NCBI GenBank assembly: GCA_003021305.1
Contig: PXQN01000038.1
Span: 1-54,418 of the forward strand
DNA from: Halobacteriales archaeon QH_10_67_22
Lineage (GTDB): Archaea > Halobacteriota > Halobacteria > Halobacteriales > Haloarculaceae
DNA length: 54,418 bases
Direction of reading: 5' to 3'
The notes under the pieces were generated by a model that saw only the letters and a list, made by a program, of their open reading frames with translations, was not told the DNA's origin and ran no database searches. The translations under genes and the position numbers were made by a program. Every line of letters begins with the position of its first letter. The first letter of the stretch is position 1. This document shows positions 42,710 to 52,026 of the stretch, one piece after another.

Positions 42710-43453
42710 TCACTTCTCATCTGGGTATGTTATGTTCCCGTTGGGACCGAGTGTTACGTTCCCTCCTCCTCGATCGATACTACGAGCCAATTTCTGTTCT
42801 TGGATGGACTGGACCCGACCGGTGTCAGCAACGGCTTGGTCAAAGTCCCAGGGTTCGATCTGGTTGGAACCATACTTCCGGGCGAGCGAATTGTTCACGT
42901 AGTAGGTCTCAGGCACGCCGTCAGTTTCCAGTTCGAGAATGCGCATTCCCGAGGGTGCTTCGCCGTCTATTTTGCCTTGGTCGTACCACAACAGCGTTTG
43001 GGCGTACGAACTGGCGATGATATTTCTCTCCCTCACGGCCGTGAGATTCGACTCTGTACTCGCATTATAAACGAATAAATAAGTCCCGTCTTCATCAACG
43101 TTCGACCCTCTAGCACGAACTGGTGTATTTCCATCCGCAATGACACTGACAAGGGTAGCCCTGAAATCATTATAAGGGTCTAATCTCGGTGTTGACGTCG
43201 GAGCTGGAGTTGGCGTTGGTGTCTGGGTCGGTGTGGGCGTGGGCGTTGCAGTTGGTGTTGAGGCTGGTGTCGGCGTCGCGGTCGAGGTTGATGCCACCGT
43301 CGGGGTCGCCGTCGGGATCGGTGTTTCCTGCCCCGTTCCAGCGTCCCCCGACTGTAATCCTCCCGAAAAAAAGACGAATCCAAGAGCGATCCCCGCAATC
43401 ACCACCACGGTGGCCGCTATGATATAAACAATAGAGCTCTGTGCCCGTGTCAT
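42710..43453 (-). CDS. Pilin-like or surface protein with Thr/Pro-rich stalk
   Basis: A 247-residue protein. It starts MTRAQSSIVYIIAATVV, one hydrophobic helix preceded by Arg-Ala-Gln, which fits the charged-Gly/Ala-Gln pattern of archaeal class III signals cut by PibD. Residues ~40-92 are a Thr/Pro/Ala low-complexity stalk (TPTPTPT repeats), likely O-glycosylated. The remaining ~155 residues are a globular domain of unknown family with several Asn-X-Ser/Thr sites (for example NAS, NLT, NNS). GC content is lower than the surroundings. No relatives recognised. Confidence 0.7.
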   Translation of the reverse strand: MTRAQSSIVYIIAATVVVIAGIALGFVFFSGGLQSGDAGTGQETPIPTATPTVASTSTATPTPASTPTATPTPTPTQTPTPTPAPTSTPRLDPYNDFRATLVSVIADGNTPVRARGSNVDEDGTYLFVYNASTESNLTAVRERNIIASSYAQTLLWYDQGKIDGEAPSGMRILELETDGVPETYYVNNSLARKYGSNQIEPWDFDQAVADTGRVQSIQEQKLARSIDRGGGNVTLGPNGNITYPDEK

Positions 43454-43520
43454 AAGTGTGTAATCAAGTTTCTCTGTCTATCTCGAAAGTACGAGGCACG
43501 GACTACGGACATGCTGGAGA

Positions 43521-44831
43521 TCATACAATGTATCCTCCGCCACTGCTAGTGTTACCTCCGCTGCTACCGCCACTGTTGTCATTACCGCTGCTGCTATCTC
43601 CATCACTCTCCCCGCCTGTGATGCTGTCAACGGCACCATTAACGACATCACCTGCGGTACTAATGGCGCTGTTGACCACATTGTTGATAGCACTAGTAGT
43701 AACGTCACTATCACTGTCATTATTTCCTTCACCTCCAGAAGAATCGCTGACGGCGTCTTTTGTTTTCTGCTTTTGTGTCGTGTCCTGTCTCTCCGCCTTC
43801 GACATGTCCCGAGTTCCGAACACCTCCTCGTGCGTTTCTCTGTCTTCGACGGTAAGCGCGTTCGCGGCGCGGTTGAACTGGAGGCCGTCGGTTTCCTCGG
43901 CCATGTCTTCGAGGTCGTCTCTGCTGTAGGTCTTACCTTTCCAACTGATTTCGCCGTCGTTGTCGGCGTCGTGGATGATGACGCCCTCGCCGTGGTCGTG
44001 GGAGCGGTCGTTCTCACAGTAGTAATCGTCGTCGCGTCCGAAGCGCGAACACTCCTCGCCGCTACTGGCACCGCTACCGCCGGCACCGACCGACCCCCGC
44101 TCGCCGCATCCGTCGGTGTCCCAGGAGCCACTGGTCGCGTTCCAGATGGCGCCGGCACACGGTGGCGACCCTGGGGGTGTGACCTCTACTTCGAGGTCGG
44201 CCTCGTCGGTGTACCCCATTTCGTCGTAGACTTCGGCGGTCACCGTCTTGCTCCCCGACTCGGTCAGATCGAGACCGACGGTGTCGGTGCCGTTGTCGCC
44301 AGCGACCGAGTGCCTGGCCGCCAGCCCACCGTCGACGTACCAGTCGACCCGGACCAGCGAGTGGTCACCGGCTTCTACCGTGGCGGTGTATTCGAGGCCC
44401 TCGGCGGTGCCGACGCTAGTCGGGCCGCTGACCGTCACCGTGGGCCCGTCGACCGACTCGACGTGGATTCGCATCGTGTCCGACCGCTCGGCGCCGTCGT
44501 CGTCGGTAACGGTCACGGTCGCGTTGTACGTGCCCGTCTCTCTGACCATATACTCAGTCTGGACGCAGTCGACACAGTCCGGGTCGGTGTAGTTCCCGTC
44601 GGGCGTCTCGATGCGCCACTCGTAGGACTCGATGCTCCCGTCGGGGTCCCGCGAACTGCCGGCGTCCAGTACGACGGTCGTGTTGACCACCACGTCCTGG
44701 TCCAGTCCCGCGTCCGCCAGCGGCGGTTCGTTCTCGGCGGCCGCCGTCGGGGCGACGACGCCGAGGACGCCGCCTGCGAGGACGACGTACGTCACCGTCA
44801 GGACGATCCCCCTGTGTACTCCCCCTATCAT
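43521..44831 (-). CDS. Secreted PKD-domain protein with EF-hand-like loop
   Basis: A 436-residue protein. A signal peptide ends near VVAPTAAAE (~32). A PKD domain follows (~36-128, PLADAGLDQDVVVNTT, SIESYEWRIETPDG, ATVTVTDDDG). A second beta-sandwich lies at ~130-222. A Cys-containing Gly/Ser linker leads to a calcium-loop motif DADNDGEISWKG at ~290 and an NRAANALTVEDRETHEEVF segment. The C-terminus is Ser/Gly/Asn/Asp low complexity, ending GGGYIV. It is probably a cell-surface or extracellular protein. The 3' third lies in the low-GC patch, and a TATA-like box is at 44,861-44,869. Confidence 0.78.
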   Translation of the reverse strand: MIGGVHRGIVLTVTYVVLAGGVLGVVAPTAAAENEPPLADAGLDQDVVVNTTVVLDAGSSRDPDGSIESYEWRIETPDGNYTDPDCVDCVQTEYMVRETGTYNATVTVTDDDGAERSDTMRIHVESVDGPTVTVSGPTSVGTAEGLEYTATVEAGDHSLVRVDWYVDGGLAARHSVAGDNGTDTVGLDLTESGSKTVTAEVYDEMGYTDEADLEVEVTPPGSPPCAGAIWNATSGSWDTDGCGERGSVGAGGSGASSGEECSRFGRDDDYYCENDRSHDHGEGVIIHDADNDGEISWKGKTYSRDDLEDMAEETDGLQFNRAANALTVEDRETHEEVFGTRDMSKAERQDTTQKQKTKDAVSDSSGGEGNNDSDSDVTTSAINNVVNSAISTAGDVVNGAVDSITGGESDGDSSSGNDNSGGSSGGNTSSGGGYIV

Positions 44832-44860
44832 ACGGTTGCCACGAAATGTGTTCCTGCTCT

Positions 44861-44870
44861 ATTAAAAACC
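44861..44870 (-). promoter_or_regulatory. Probable promoter of the PKD gene
   Basis: On the minus strand GGTTTTTAAT lies ~34 bases upstream of the PKD protein ATG at 44,831, the right distance for a nearly leaderless haloarchaeal transcript. Confidence 0.5.
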
Positions 44871-45000
44871 TTAGTGTTCGAACAGTATCGCGATGCAGGA
44901 AAGCCGGTGGCCAGCCGTCGCTGGTATCGCGTGCGTCGCGGCCGAATGTCGGTCGTCGCGGTCCGACACACCTTTGAGCGGACCGGTCTATCGGTCGGGC

Positions 45001-45840
45001 ATGGTGCGAGTCGGTGCCCACGCCTCTATCGCGGGCGGCGTGTACAACGCGGTCGACGAACAGGTCGAGGTCGGGGGCAACTGCGGCCAGATATTCACGC
45101 ACTCCCCGCAGGTGTGGCAGGACCCCTCTATCGGCGACGACGAGGCCGAACGGTTCCGCGAGGCGACCGCGACCGAGGCGATCGGCCCGTGGGTTATCCA
45201 CTCGTCGTACCTGGTCAACCTCTGTACCCCCAAAGACGACCTCCGCGAGAAGTCGGTCGACGCGATGCAAAAGGAGGTCGACGCCGCCGCCAAACTGGAC
45301 ATCGAGTACGTCAACGTCCACCTGGGTGCACACACGGGCGCGGGCGTCGAGGGCGGACTCGACAACGCCGCCAGCGCGCTGGACGAACTGGACGTGCCCG
45401 ACGGGGTCACGGTCCTGGTCGAGTCCGACGCGGGTTCGGGGACGAAACTCGGCAGCGAGTTCGAACACCTGGCGGCGGTGCTGGACCGTTCGAGCCAGGA
45501 CCTGGAAGTCTGTCTCGACACCGCTCACATGTTCGCCGCCGGGTACGACCTCTCGACGCCCGAGGCCGTCGAGGAGACCGTCGGGGAGTTCGACGACGTG
45601 GTGGGGCTGGAGGAACTGGCGTGTCTCCACCTCAACGACTCCGAACACGAGTGTGGGACGAACAAGGACGAACACGCCCACGTCGGCGAGGGCCACATCG
45701 GCGAGGACGGCATGCACGCGGTCGTGAACCACGACGACCTCCGTGACCTGCCGTTCGTCCTGGAGACCCCGAACGAGGACGGCCGCGGGTTCGCCTGGAA
45801 CGTCGAGAAAGTCAGAGAACTGCGGAGCGTGGACGAGTAA
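45001..45840 (+). CDS. nfo: Endonuclease IV (AP endonuclease)
   Basis: A 279-residue TIM-barrel metalloenzyme that cleaves abasic sites during base-excision repair. Start [18 protein letters not shown], then [70 protein letters not shown] and a final VLETP supply the His, Glu and Asp zinc ligands. ATG 45001 is the family start; a Met 36 codons upstream gives atypical sequence. The length is typical. Confidence 0.95.
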   Translation: MVRVGAHASIAGGVYNAVDEQVEVGGNCGQIFTHSPQVWQDPSIGDDEAERFREATATEAIGPWVIHSSYLVNLCTPKDDLREKSVDAMQKEVDAAAKLDIEYVNVHLGAHTGAGVEGGLDNAASALDELDVPDGVTVLVESDAGSGTKLGSEFEHLAAVLDRSSQDLEVCLDTAHMFAAGYDLSTPEAVEETVGEFDDVVGLEELACLHLNDSEHECGTNKDEHAHVGEGHIGEDGMHAVVNHDDLRDLPFVLETPNEDGRGFAWNVEKVRELRSVDE

Positions 45841-45940
45841 CCGTCGGAGCGGACCTCTCGTGGCGGATTAGCTGACCGGTCGGTTCCGGACGGCGGCGCT
45901 CGGCAGGAGGGTTTTTGCCGCCGAGCGGTCTACAGCCGGT

Positions 45941-46735
45941 GTGCGCCAGTTCGACGCCGAGTATCTCGAAACCACACGTCGGGGAATGTGGGACGATTCG
46001 CGGGACGCACTCGCGGACCTGGGCCTGGGGAGTCGCGAGCGCGTCCTCGACGTGGGCTGTGGCACGGGCGAACTCACGCGGGTCCTGCGCGAGGAGAGCG
46101 ACGCCGAGGTGGTCGGGGTCGATGTCGACCCCCGACTGCTGTCGGTCGCTCGCGGGGTGGCGCCGGTGCTCCGGGCGGACGCGACCGCGCTCCCGGTCCG
46201 GCGCGACGCCGTCGACCTGGTGGTCTGTCAGGCCCTCCTGATCAACCTGCCGGACCCGGTCTCGGCGCTCCGCGAGTTCCGCCGGGTCTCCCGGGACCTG
46301 GTCGCGGCGGTCGAACCGGACAACGGGGCCGTCGAGGTCGACTCGACGGTCCCGGCCGAGACGGACCTGGCCCGGCGGGCACGCCGGCGCTTTCTCGACG
46401 GCGTCGACACGGACGTGAGTCTGGGGAGCGCGGCCGCCGAGCTGTTCGATGCTGCCGGTCTCGGCGTGGTTTCGACGCGGCGGTACGACCACGAGCGGAC
46501 GACCGAGCCACCCTACTCCGAGGCCGACGTCGAGGCGGCCCGCCGGAAGATCACTGGCGAGGGGCTGGCCGACGACCGGGAGACGATGCTGGCCGGCGAC
46601 ACCGACCGTCGCGAGTACGAACGGCTCCGCGAGCAGTGGCGCTCGATGGGCCGGGACATCGTCGACCAGATGGGCGACGGCGAGTACGAACGCCGCGAGA
46701 CGGTCCCCTTCTACGTGACTGTCGGACGGGTCTGA
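45941..46735 (+). CDS. Class I SAM-dependent methyltransferase
   Basis: A 264-residue protein with motif I VLDVGCGTGEL, motif II VVGVDVDPRLLSVA, the acidic ADATALPVR and DLVVCQALLINL post-motif. It is of the type-11 methyltransferase fold; the substrate cannot be told. The start is GTG 45941. The TGA stop (46,733-46,735) is the first three bases of the MITE terminal repeat, so the original C-terminus may have been longer or slightly different. Confidence 0.85.
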   Translation: MRQFDAEYLETTRRGMWDDSRDALADLGLGSRERVLDVGCGTGELTRVLREESDAEVVGVDVDPRLLSVARGVAPVLRADATALPVRRDAVDLVVCQALLINLPDPVSALREFRRVSRDLVAAVEPDNGAVEVDSTVPAETDLARRARRRFLDGVDTDVSLGSAAAELFDAAGLGVVSTRRYDHERTTEPPYSEADVEAARRKITGEGLADDRETMLAGDTDRREYERLREQWRSMGRDIVDQMGDGEYERRETVPFYVTVGRV

Positions 46736-46847
46736 TACTGTCGGACACAAGCGAGTCGACACTCGATATGTCGTTTGGCGGTCCACGAGACGTCTCGATG
46801 GTGAACCACCGACGAGCGTATTCACGTACTTGTGTCCGATAGTATCA
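46733..46847. mobile_element. MITE family A, copy 2
   Basis: A 115-bp element with 17-bp terminal repeats TGATACTGTCGGACACA and TGTGTCCGATAGTATCA (one mismatch). Inner sequences (AAGCGA after the left repeat, TCTCGATGG in the middle, CACGTAC before the right repeat) match copy 1 read on the other strand. It lies between convergent genes and forms the stop codons of both. It encodes nothing. Confidence 0.78.
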
Positions 46848-47009
46848 GTAGCCGCCTCCTTCGTCCTCTTCGTCGCCGTCTTCCCCGCCTTCGCCACCGT
46901 CATCTTCGTTTTCTTCGCCGGGTGAACGACAGCCGGCGAGCGCGGTCCCCCCCGCGAGGACGGCCCCGACACGGGCGAGCCAGGTTCGTCTGCTGGTACG
47001 CTCTGGCAT
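46845..47009 (-). CDS. Small Tat-type lipoprotein with acidic tail
   Basis: Fifty-four residues: MPERTSRRTWLARVG, a short hydrophobic stretch and a lipobox LAGC at ~23-26. The twin Arg in SRRTWLA suggests Tat export and membrane anchoring, the usual haloarchaeal route. The mature part is almost only Asp/Glu/Gly (EDDGGEGGEDGDEEDEGG) and ends at a TGA supplied by the MITE. It may be a truncated lipoprotein whose globular part was removed by the insertion. ATG 47009 is preferred because the twin-Arg signal begins there. Confidence 0.6.
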   Translation of the reverse strand: MPERTSRRTWLARVGAVLAGGTALAGCRSPGEENEDDGGEGGEDGDEEDEGGGY

Positions 47010-47096
47010 ACGCAACCCGTGGAGTGGTCCCAGCAAAATAGTTGGGTCACTGGTGAGATCGAACGGACGCCCGGTGGCGGTCATCGGCGACGACGG

Positions 47097-47750
47097 TCAG
47101 ACGATGTCGCCACGCACCGTCGCGCCCTCCTGTGACGCGCGGTACTCGCGGACGACGTCGGCGGCCCGGTCGGCCTCGGACTCGTCGGCGCCGAGCATCT
47201 CCAGGGCCCCAGACAGCGTCGGGAAGACGTACTCGCCCTCGCGCAGTTTCTCGAAGGCCTCGTCGCTGCGCCGTCCCTCGACCCACAGGCAGGCCCCGCG
47301 GGGGTCGAGGACGTTCTCGTAGGTTTCCCGGGCGAGCGCGCCCTCCAGGCGCTGGGTGACGTTGTCCTCGAAACCCGCGTTGCACACTTCGAGGTGGACC
47401 GGTTCGTCGTCGGCCAGCAGGTGGGCCCCGAGACACTGTTCGGGCGCGGCGTAGCCGCCCGCGTTGGCCCGCAGGAACTCCGGGTGTTCGGCCGCCCAGT
47501 CGGCACGGACAGTCTTGCCGACGCCCTCGACGCCGTACTCGGCGCGGAACTCCTCGGTACGGTCGGCCTCGCCGTCCAGGAGGACGTCCTTGGTCAGGTA
47601 GACGTCGAGGCGTTCGACGGGGTCCAGTCCCAGCGCGACGTCGCCGTACACCCACACCTCCCGGACGGGCACGGGCATGCGCTCGCGCTCGACGGTGTCG
47701 ACGAGGCGCTCGACGCGCTCGACCGCCTCGGACCGCGAGAGTTCGCTCAT
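47097..47750 (-). CDS. Conserved haloarchaeal protein (DUF7095-like)
   Basis: A 217-residue acidic protein. It reads VPVREVWVYGDVALGLDPVERLDVYLTKDVLL (excerpt), CLGAHLLADDEPVHLEVCNAGF and YENVLDPRGACLWVEG. I recall it as a haloarchaeal family of unknown function with a nucleotidyltransferase-like flavour (YGDVALG, RLDVYL), but no active-site pair is certain. ATG 47750 is chosen; an upstream Met at 47,807 would add 19 residues and is possible. Confidence 0.7.
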   Translation of the reverse strand: MSELSRSEAVERVERLVDTVERERMPVPVREVWVYGDVALGLDPVERLDVYLTKDVLLDGEADRTEEFRAEYGVEGVGKTVRADWAAEHPEFLRANAGGYAAPEQCLGAHLLADDEPVHLEVCNAGFEDNVTQRLEGALARETYENVLDPRGACLWVEGRRSDEAFEKLREGEYVFPTLSGALEMLGADESEADRAADVVREYRASQEGATVRGDIV

Positions 47751-47860
47751 CGGCCGCGGGTAGCCGCCCGAGGCGGTTAACTCTTTCAGCGCGCGCCCGA
47801 TTTCCATCGAAAAAAATCGCGCGTATACAGTTAAGAGGCTGGTTCCAGAACCCCCACGGG

Positions 47861-48652
47861 ATGGAACTGCGGAAGCGCTTCGTGCTCCCGCTATTGGTTG
47901 TCGCGCTCGTGCTCTCGCTAACGACGGTGGTCGGATACACGCTGTACCGCGACGCCGTCGTCGATAGCCAGCGAGGCGACCTCGGGCGGACCAGCGAGTC
48001 GGTCGCTGCACAGCTCGACCTCTTTCTGGAGGAGAAACAGCAAACGGCCCGTCTGCAGGCCCAGGACGAAGCGCTTCGTGCACACGGGACCGACAGACAG
48101 GCGGCGGCGCTATCGTCGTTCGTTCGGTCGACGTCGTTCAGCGGGGCCTCTGTCATCGCGGCCAACGGGACGATGACCGCGATCAACTCCCAGGGACTGG
48201 ACGACAGTCGCGGGCGGACGCTCGTCGGCCAGTCGTTCGGAAACCGGACGTACTTCCAGCGGTCGATGGCCGGCGAGAGCTACGTCAGCGACCCGGTCGA
48301 GGCCGACAGCGGCTTTCTCATCGTGACCGTGAGCACGCCCATCCGGGCGGACGGCGAGGTCATCGGCGTGTTCGCCGGCCGGGACGACGGTGTTCGGGCA
48401 AGGGCCGTCACCGACCGACGAGGGGAGACGAATGGTGGTGAACGCGACCGTCCCCTCGACCGGGTGGACCGTCTCCGCGACCACCACGGAGGGCGCGCTC
48501 GAATCGCGTCTGTGGACGGCGGCGCTCGTCCAGCTGGGGGTGTTCTCGCTCGTCGTTCTGGGACTCGTCGGCTTCGGGTGGTGGGTCTCGCGCGAGTACG
48601 TCGGCAACGTCGGGCGCCTCTCGGATGGCTTCGCCTCGCTCGCGGACGGTGA
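47861..48652 (+). pseudogene. Sensor histidine kinase, N-terminal part; frame lost near 48,385
   Basis: Starts MELRKRFVLPLLVVALVLSL (first membrane helix, ~8-28) and continues into an extracellular dCache-like sensor (FVRSTSFSGASVIAANGT, GNRTYFQRSMAGESYVS, GFLIVTVSTPIRADGEVIGVFAG). After GRDDG the frame turns into Arg/Gly-rich nonsense up to 48,652. The middle of the sensor, normally ~30-40 residues between GVFAG and the next strand, is missing. The continuation is in another frame (see 48,390), so a deletion with frameshift is likely. Confidence 0.7.
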
Positions 48653-49496
48653 CTACGGCACCCGCGTCGCCCTGTCGGGTGCCACCGAGTGGGACCACCT
48701 CGAAACCAGCTTCAACGAGTTGAGCGAGACGCTCGCCCGGCGACGCACCGAAGTGACGGTGCTCAACCGCGTGTTACGCCACAACCTCCGCAACGCGATG
48801 ACCGTCGTCGTCGGCAGCGCGGACCGTATCGCGGCCACGACCGACGACGACGACATCGCCGACGACGCCGCCAGGATCCACAGACGTGGTGAATCCCTCC
48901 TCGCGCTGGCCGACCACGCCCGCGCCATCGAGTCGTCGCTGGGGAGACGTGACGAGGACGTCGCGGTCCGCCGGGTCGACGCACTCGTCGAGGAAGTCGC
49001 GACCGTCCTCGCCGACGAGTTCCCCCAGGCGACGGTCACGTCGGATGTCGGCGCGGCTGCCGACACACGGGTTCCCAGCGGCGACCTCCTCGTGGTCGTC
49101 CTCGACGAACTCGGCCGCAACGGCATCCTCCACGACGACACCGACGACCCCCGCGTCGACTTCACCGCCAGTGCCAGCGCGGACACTGTCACGCTCGCGG
49201 TCAGTGACGACGGTCCCGGCCTTCCGCCGATAGAGCGACGGGTCCTCACCGAACCGTTCGTCGAGACGCCCACCCAGCACGGCTCCGGCCTGGGACTGTG
49301 GCTGGTCACTTGGTTGATCGCCCGCGTCGACGGTGAGATCGACGTGACCGCCGCCGCCGGCACTCGTGTTCGCGTCACGGTCCCGCGGGTCACGGGTGAC
49401 CCGGACGCCGGGGATAGCCGCGATCCGCCCCCGACTGACTCCGCCATCCAGTCCGCCGACGGGGCGTCGGCTGACAACCAGTCACGAGACGAGTGA
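48390..49496 (+). pseudogene. Sensor histidine kinase, C-terminal part
   Basis: Continues the sensor in another frame from a possible GTG 48390 (VFGQGPSPTDEGRRMVV), then the second membrane helix (VFSLVVLGLVGFGWWVS), HAMP, a DHp helix with the phospho-acceptor in LRHNLRNAM, an N-box-like LDELGRNGILHDD and a G-box DDGPGLP, GSGLGLWL. The kinase half is intact. Without the N-terminal half it would lack the first helix and most of the sensor. About 35 disordered residues end it. A two-part gene product cannot be excluded. Confidence 0.72.
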
Positions 49497-49503
49497 CCGC
49501 CTG

Positions 49504-49612
49504 ATACGGTCGTGCGTAATTCTTTTTGTGTCCACGTAACAGACGACTGTCCCCGTGGTCCGAAACGCCGATCCGAACCGACACTGCAGAAATTAGGTAC
49601 GCACGACCGTAT
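49504..49612. mobile_element. MITE-like inverted-repeat element, family C
   Basis: A 109-bp stretch bounded by a perfect 15-bp inverted repeat ATACGGTCGTGCGTA / TACGCACGACCGTAT, each followed inward by a related AATT. There is no coding capacity. Its repeat ends start with TA as in family A but the sequences are unrelated. It fills most of the gap between the sensor kinase and ncsA. Confidence 0.6.
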
Positions 49613-49692
49613 GACTGGCTGCACCCGTCGCGAAGAGAGCCGCTCGGTCGGGAACGAAACGCTCACCCGCGTGCGGTCAGTACGACGGGGCG

Positions 49693-50688
49693 ATGGACTG
49701 TGACAAGTGCGGCGACGCGGCCGTGATGTACGCCGCCTACTCGGGGTTGCACCTCTGTGAGTCACACTTCTGCCGGTCGGTCGAGAAGCGCGTCCGGAGC
49801 AGGGTCCGGTCCGACGCGCTCGTCGCCGACGACGCCACGCCAGACGACTCCGAGACGTGGGTCGTCGGGCTCTCGGGCGGGAAGGATTCGGTGGTGCTCA
49901 CGCAGGTCCTCCACGACACGTTCGACCGCGACCCCCGTATCGAGCTGGTGGCGCTGTCGATCCACGAGGGCATCGAGGGGTACCGCGACGAGTCGCTGGC
50001 CGCCTGCGAGACGCTGACCGACGATCTCGGGATCGACCACGAGGTCGTCGCCTACGCCGAGGAGTTTGACGTCCGAATGGACGACGTCGTCGAGGACGAC
50101 CCCGAGAACATGGCTCCCTGTGCCTACTGTGGGGTGTTCCGCCGCGACGTCCTCGAACGGTACGCCGCGGACCTGGGCGCCGACAAACTGCTGACCGGCC
50201 ACAACCTGGACGACGAGGCCCAGACGGCGCTGATGAACCTCTTCGAAGGCGACCTCGGGCAGATGGCCAACCACTTCGACGCGTCCCTGGGGCCGTTCGA
50301 ACCCACCGGCGAGGGCCCGACCGAGCGGGCCCGTCGCTCCCAGACTCACCACGTCCCGCGGGCCAAACCTCTGCGTGACGTCCCCGAGAAGGAGGTCGCG
50401 CTGTACGCCCACCTCCGGGACCTGCCGGCCCACATCACCGAGTGTCCCCACGCCGAGGAAGCCTACCGCGGGGAGATCCAGGAACTGCTCCTCGACATGG
50501 AGGAGCGCCACCCCGGGACGCGCCACTCTATCATGGCCGGCTACGAAAAACTCGCGGCGCTCGCGGCCGACGCGTTCGGCGGCGAGGAACACGTCGAGTA
50601 CGGCGAGTGTCCGACGTGTGGTGCGCCGACCGCGCGGGACGTCTGTCGGACGTGTGACCTGCTGGACGCGCTCGGCGCGGAGGCCTGA
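49693..50688 (+). CDS. ncsA: tRNA 2-thiolation protein NcsA (TtuA/Ncs6 family)
   Basis: A 331-residue adenylating tRNA-thiolation enzyme. It has an N-terminal zinc finger (CDKCG, then LHLCESHF), PP-loop LSGGKDSV (~60-66), Cys143 and Cys146 in CAYC, Cys251 in ITECPHAEE (candidate iron-sulphur ligands), and a C-terminal zinc finger (CPTCG, CRTCD). It modifies U34 of tRNAs for Lys, Glu and Gln with sulphur from an archaeal ubiquitin-like carrier. It is encoded convergently to ftsZ2, a neighbourhood I recall from other haloarchaea. The length is typical. Confidence 0.95.
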   Translation: MDCDKCGDAAVMYAAYSGLHLCESHFCRSVEKRVRSRVRSDALVADDATPDDSETWVVGLSGGKDSVVLTQVLHDTFDRDPRIELVALSIHEGIEGYRDESLAACETLTDDLGIDHEVVAYAEEFDVRMDDVVEDDPENMAPCAYCGVFRRDVLERYAADLGADKLLTGHNLDDEAQTALMNLFEGDLGQMANHFDASLGPFEPTGEGPTERARRSQTHHVPRAKPLRDVPEKEVALYAHLRDLPAHITECPHAEEAYRGEIQELLLDMEERHPGTRHSIMAGYEKLAALAADAFGGEEHVEYGECPTCGAPTARDVCRTCDLLDALGAEA

Positions 50689-50799
50689 CCTGGTCGGTTT
50701 CGGCTGTGTCGTCTCGGCGCGTCCCTGTCCGGGTAGCACCGAGCAGTCACTGTGCGGGTAGAAAACGGAGGATGTCGACCGGTCTCGTCGGGTGAGACG

Positions 50800-52023
50800 T
50801 CAGTCGGGTCGGATGACGTCGAGCCCGTTGTTTTTCTCCAGGTTGTCGCGGCCGCCGTCGGTGTGGCCGTAGCCGCTCGAGCCACCCCGGGAGCTCTGGT
50901 CGGCGGCGAACTCGTCTTCGAGGTTCTGGCTCGCGTCGAACGAGGTTTCGTCGACGTCCGACAGCGCCTGGCGGGACTTGTCGGCCTGCTTCTGGGTCGT
51001 CGGACCGAGGACCTGCGCGGACTTGACGCCGGTCATGATGGCCATGACCCGCACCTTGCCCTTGTAGTCGTCCTGGATGCGCGCGCCCCAGATGACGTTG
51101 GCGCTCGCGTCGAGTCGCTCGGTGATGTTCTGGGCGATCCCCTCGGCCTCCTTCAGCGCGAGGTCGGGGCCGCCGGTGATGTGGACCAGGCCGCCCGTGG
51201 CGCCGCGGTAGTCGACGTCCAGGAGCGGGTGGTTCATCGCGTCCTTGACGACCTCCTCTGTCTTGTTCTTGTCCTGGGTCTCGCCGACGAGCATCACTGC
51301 GACGCCGCCCTGGTTCATGATGGCGGTCATGTCGGCGTAGTCCAGGTTGATCAGCGACGGCTGGGTGATCGTCTCGGAGATACCCTTGACCGTCTCCGCG
51401 ATGATCTGGTCCATCACGGAGAAGGCCTTGCCGATGGGCAGGTTGGGCACGTAGTCCAGCAGTCGGTTGTTGTCCAGCACGATGATCGAGTCGGCCTCGC
51501 TCCGGAGACTCTCGAGGCCTTCCTCGGCCTTGACCGTCCGGGCCCGCTCGACGTTGAACGGCGTCGACACCATGCCGACGACGATCGCGCCCTGGTCTTT
51601 GGCGATCTTCGAGACGACCGGCGCGGCGCCGGTCCCGGTGCCGCCGCCCATCCCGGCGGTCACGAACACCAGGTCCGCGTCGCCGAGGACCTCCTCGATC
51701 GTCCCCTGGGCCATCTCGGTGGCGCGCTTGCCCATCTCCGGGTCGCCACCGGCGCCCAGCCCGTTGGTGAGGGATTTGCCGACGAGGATCTTCGTGTCGG
51801 CCTCGATCATCTGCAGGTGCTGTTTGTCGGTGTTGACCGCGATGGTGTCGGCACCGTCGACGCCGATGTTGTACAGCCGGTTGACGGTGTTGTTACCGGC
51901 ACCACCACAGCCGACGATGACGATCCGGGGTTCGCCGAACCCGTCACCGTCGGTGTCGACGTCCTGCATCTTCTGTTGCTCTTCCTCGTCGCGCTGCAGC
52001 GCTTCCTGGACGATGTCCTGCAT
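50800..52023 (-). CDS. ftsZ2: Cell division GTPase FtsZ2
   Basis: A 407-residue FtsZ with [11 protein letters not shown], the tubulin signature [10 protein letters not shown], and [15 protein letters not shown]. The N-terminus [16 protein letters not shown] and the adjacent cdrS gene mark it as the haloarchaeal FtsZ2 clade rather than FtsZ1. FtsZ2 drives ring constriction at mid-cell. The C-terminal tail is disordered ([12 protein letters not shown]) and ends in a short conserved GLDVIRPD. The gene starts 3 bases after the cdrS stop, so the two are cotranscribed. The 111 bases between ncsA and ftsZ2 hold no gene. Confidence 0.97.
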   Translation of the reverse strand: MQDIVQEALQRDEEEQQKMQDVDTDGDGFGEPRIVIVGCGGAGNNTVNRLYNIGVDGADTIAVNTDKQHLQMIEADTKILVGKSLTNGLGAGGDPEMGKRATEMAQGTIEEVLGDADLVFVTAGMGGGTGTGAAPVVSKIAKDQGAIVVGMVSTPFNVERARTVKAEEGLESLRSEADSIIVLDNNRLLDYVPNLPIGKAFSVMDQIIAETVKGISETITQPSLINLDYADMTAIMNQGGVAVMLVGETQDKNKTEEVVKDAMNHPLLDVDYRGATGGLVHITGGPDLALKEAEGIAQNITERLDASANVIWGARIQDDYKGKVRVMAIMTGVKSAQVLGPTTQKQADKSRQALSDVDETSFDASQNLEDEFAADQSSRGGSSGYGHTDGGRDNLEKNNGLDVIRPD

Positions 52024-52026
52024 CGG

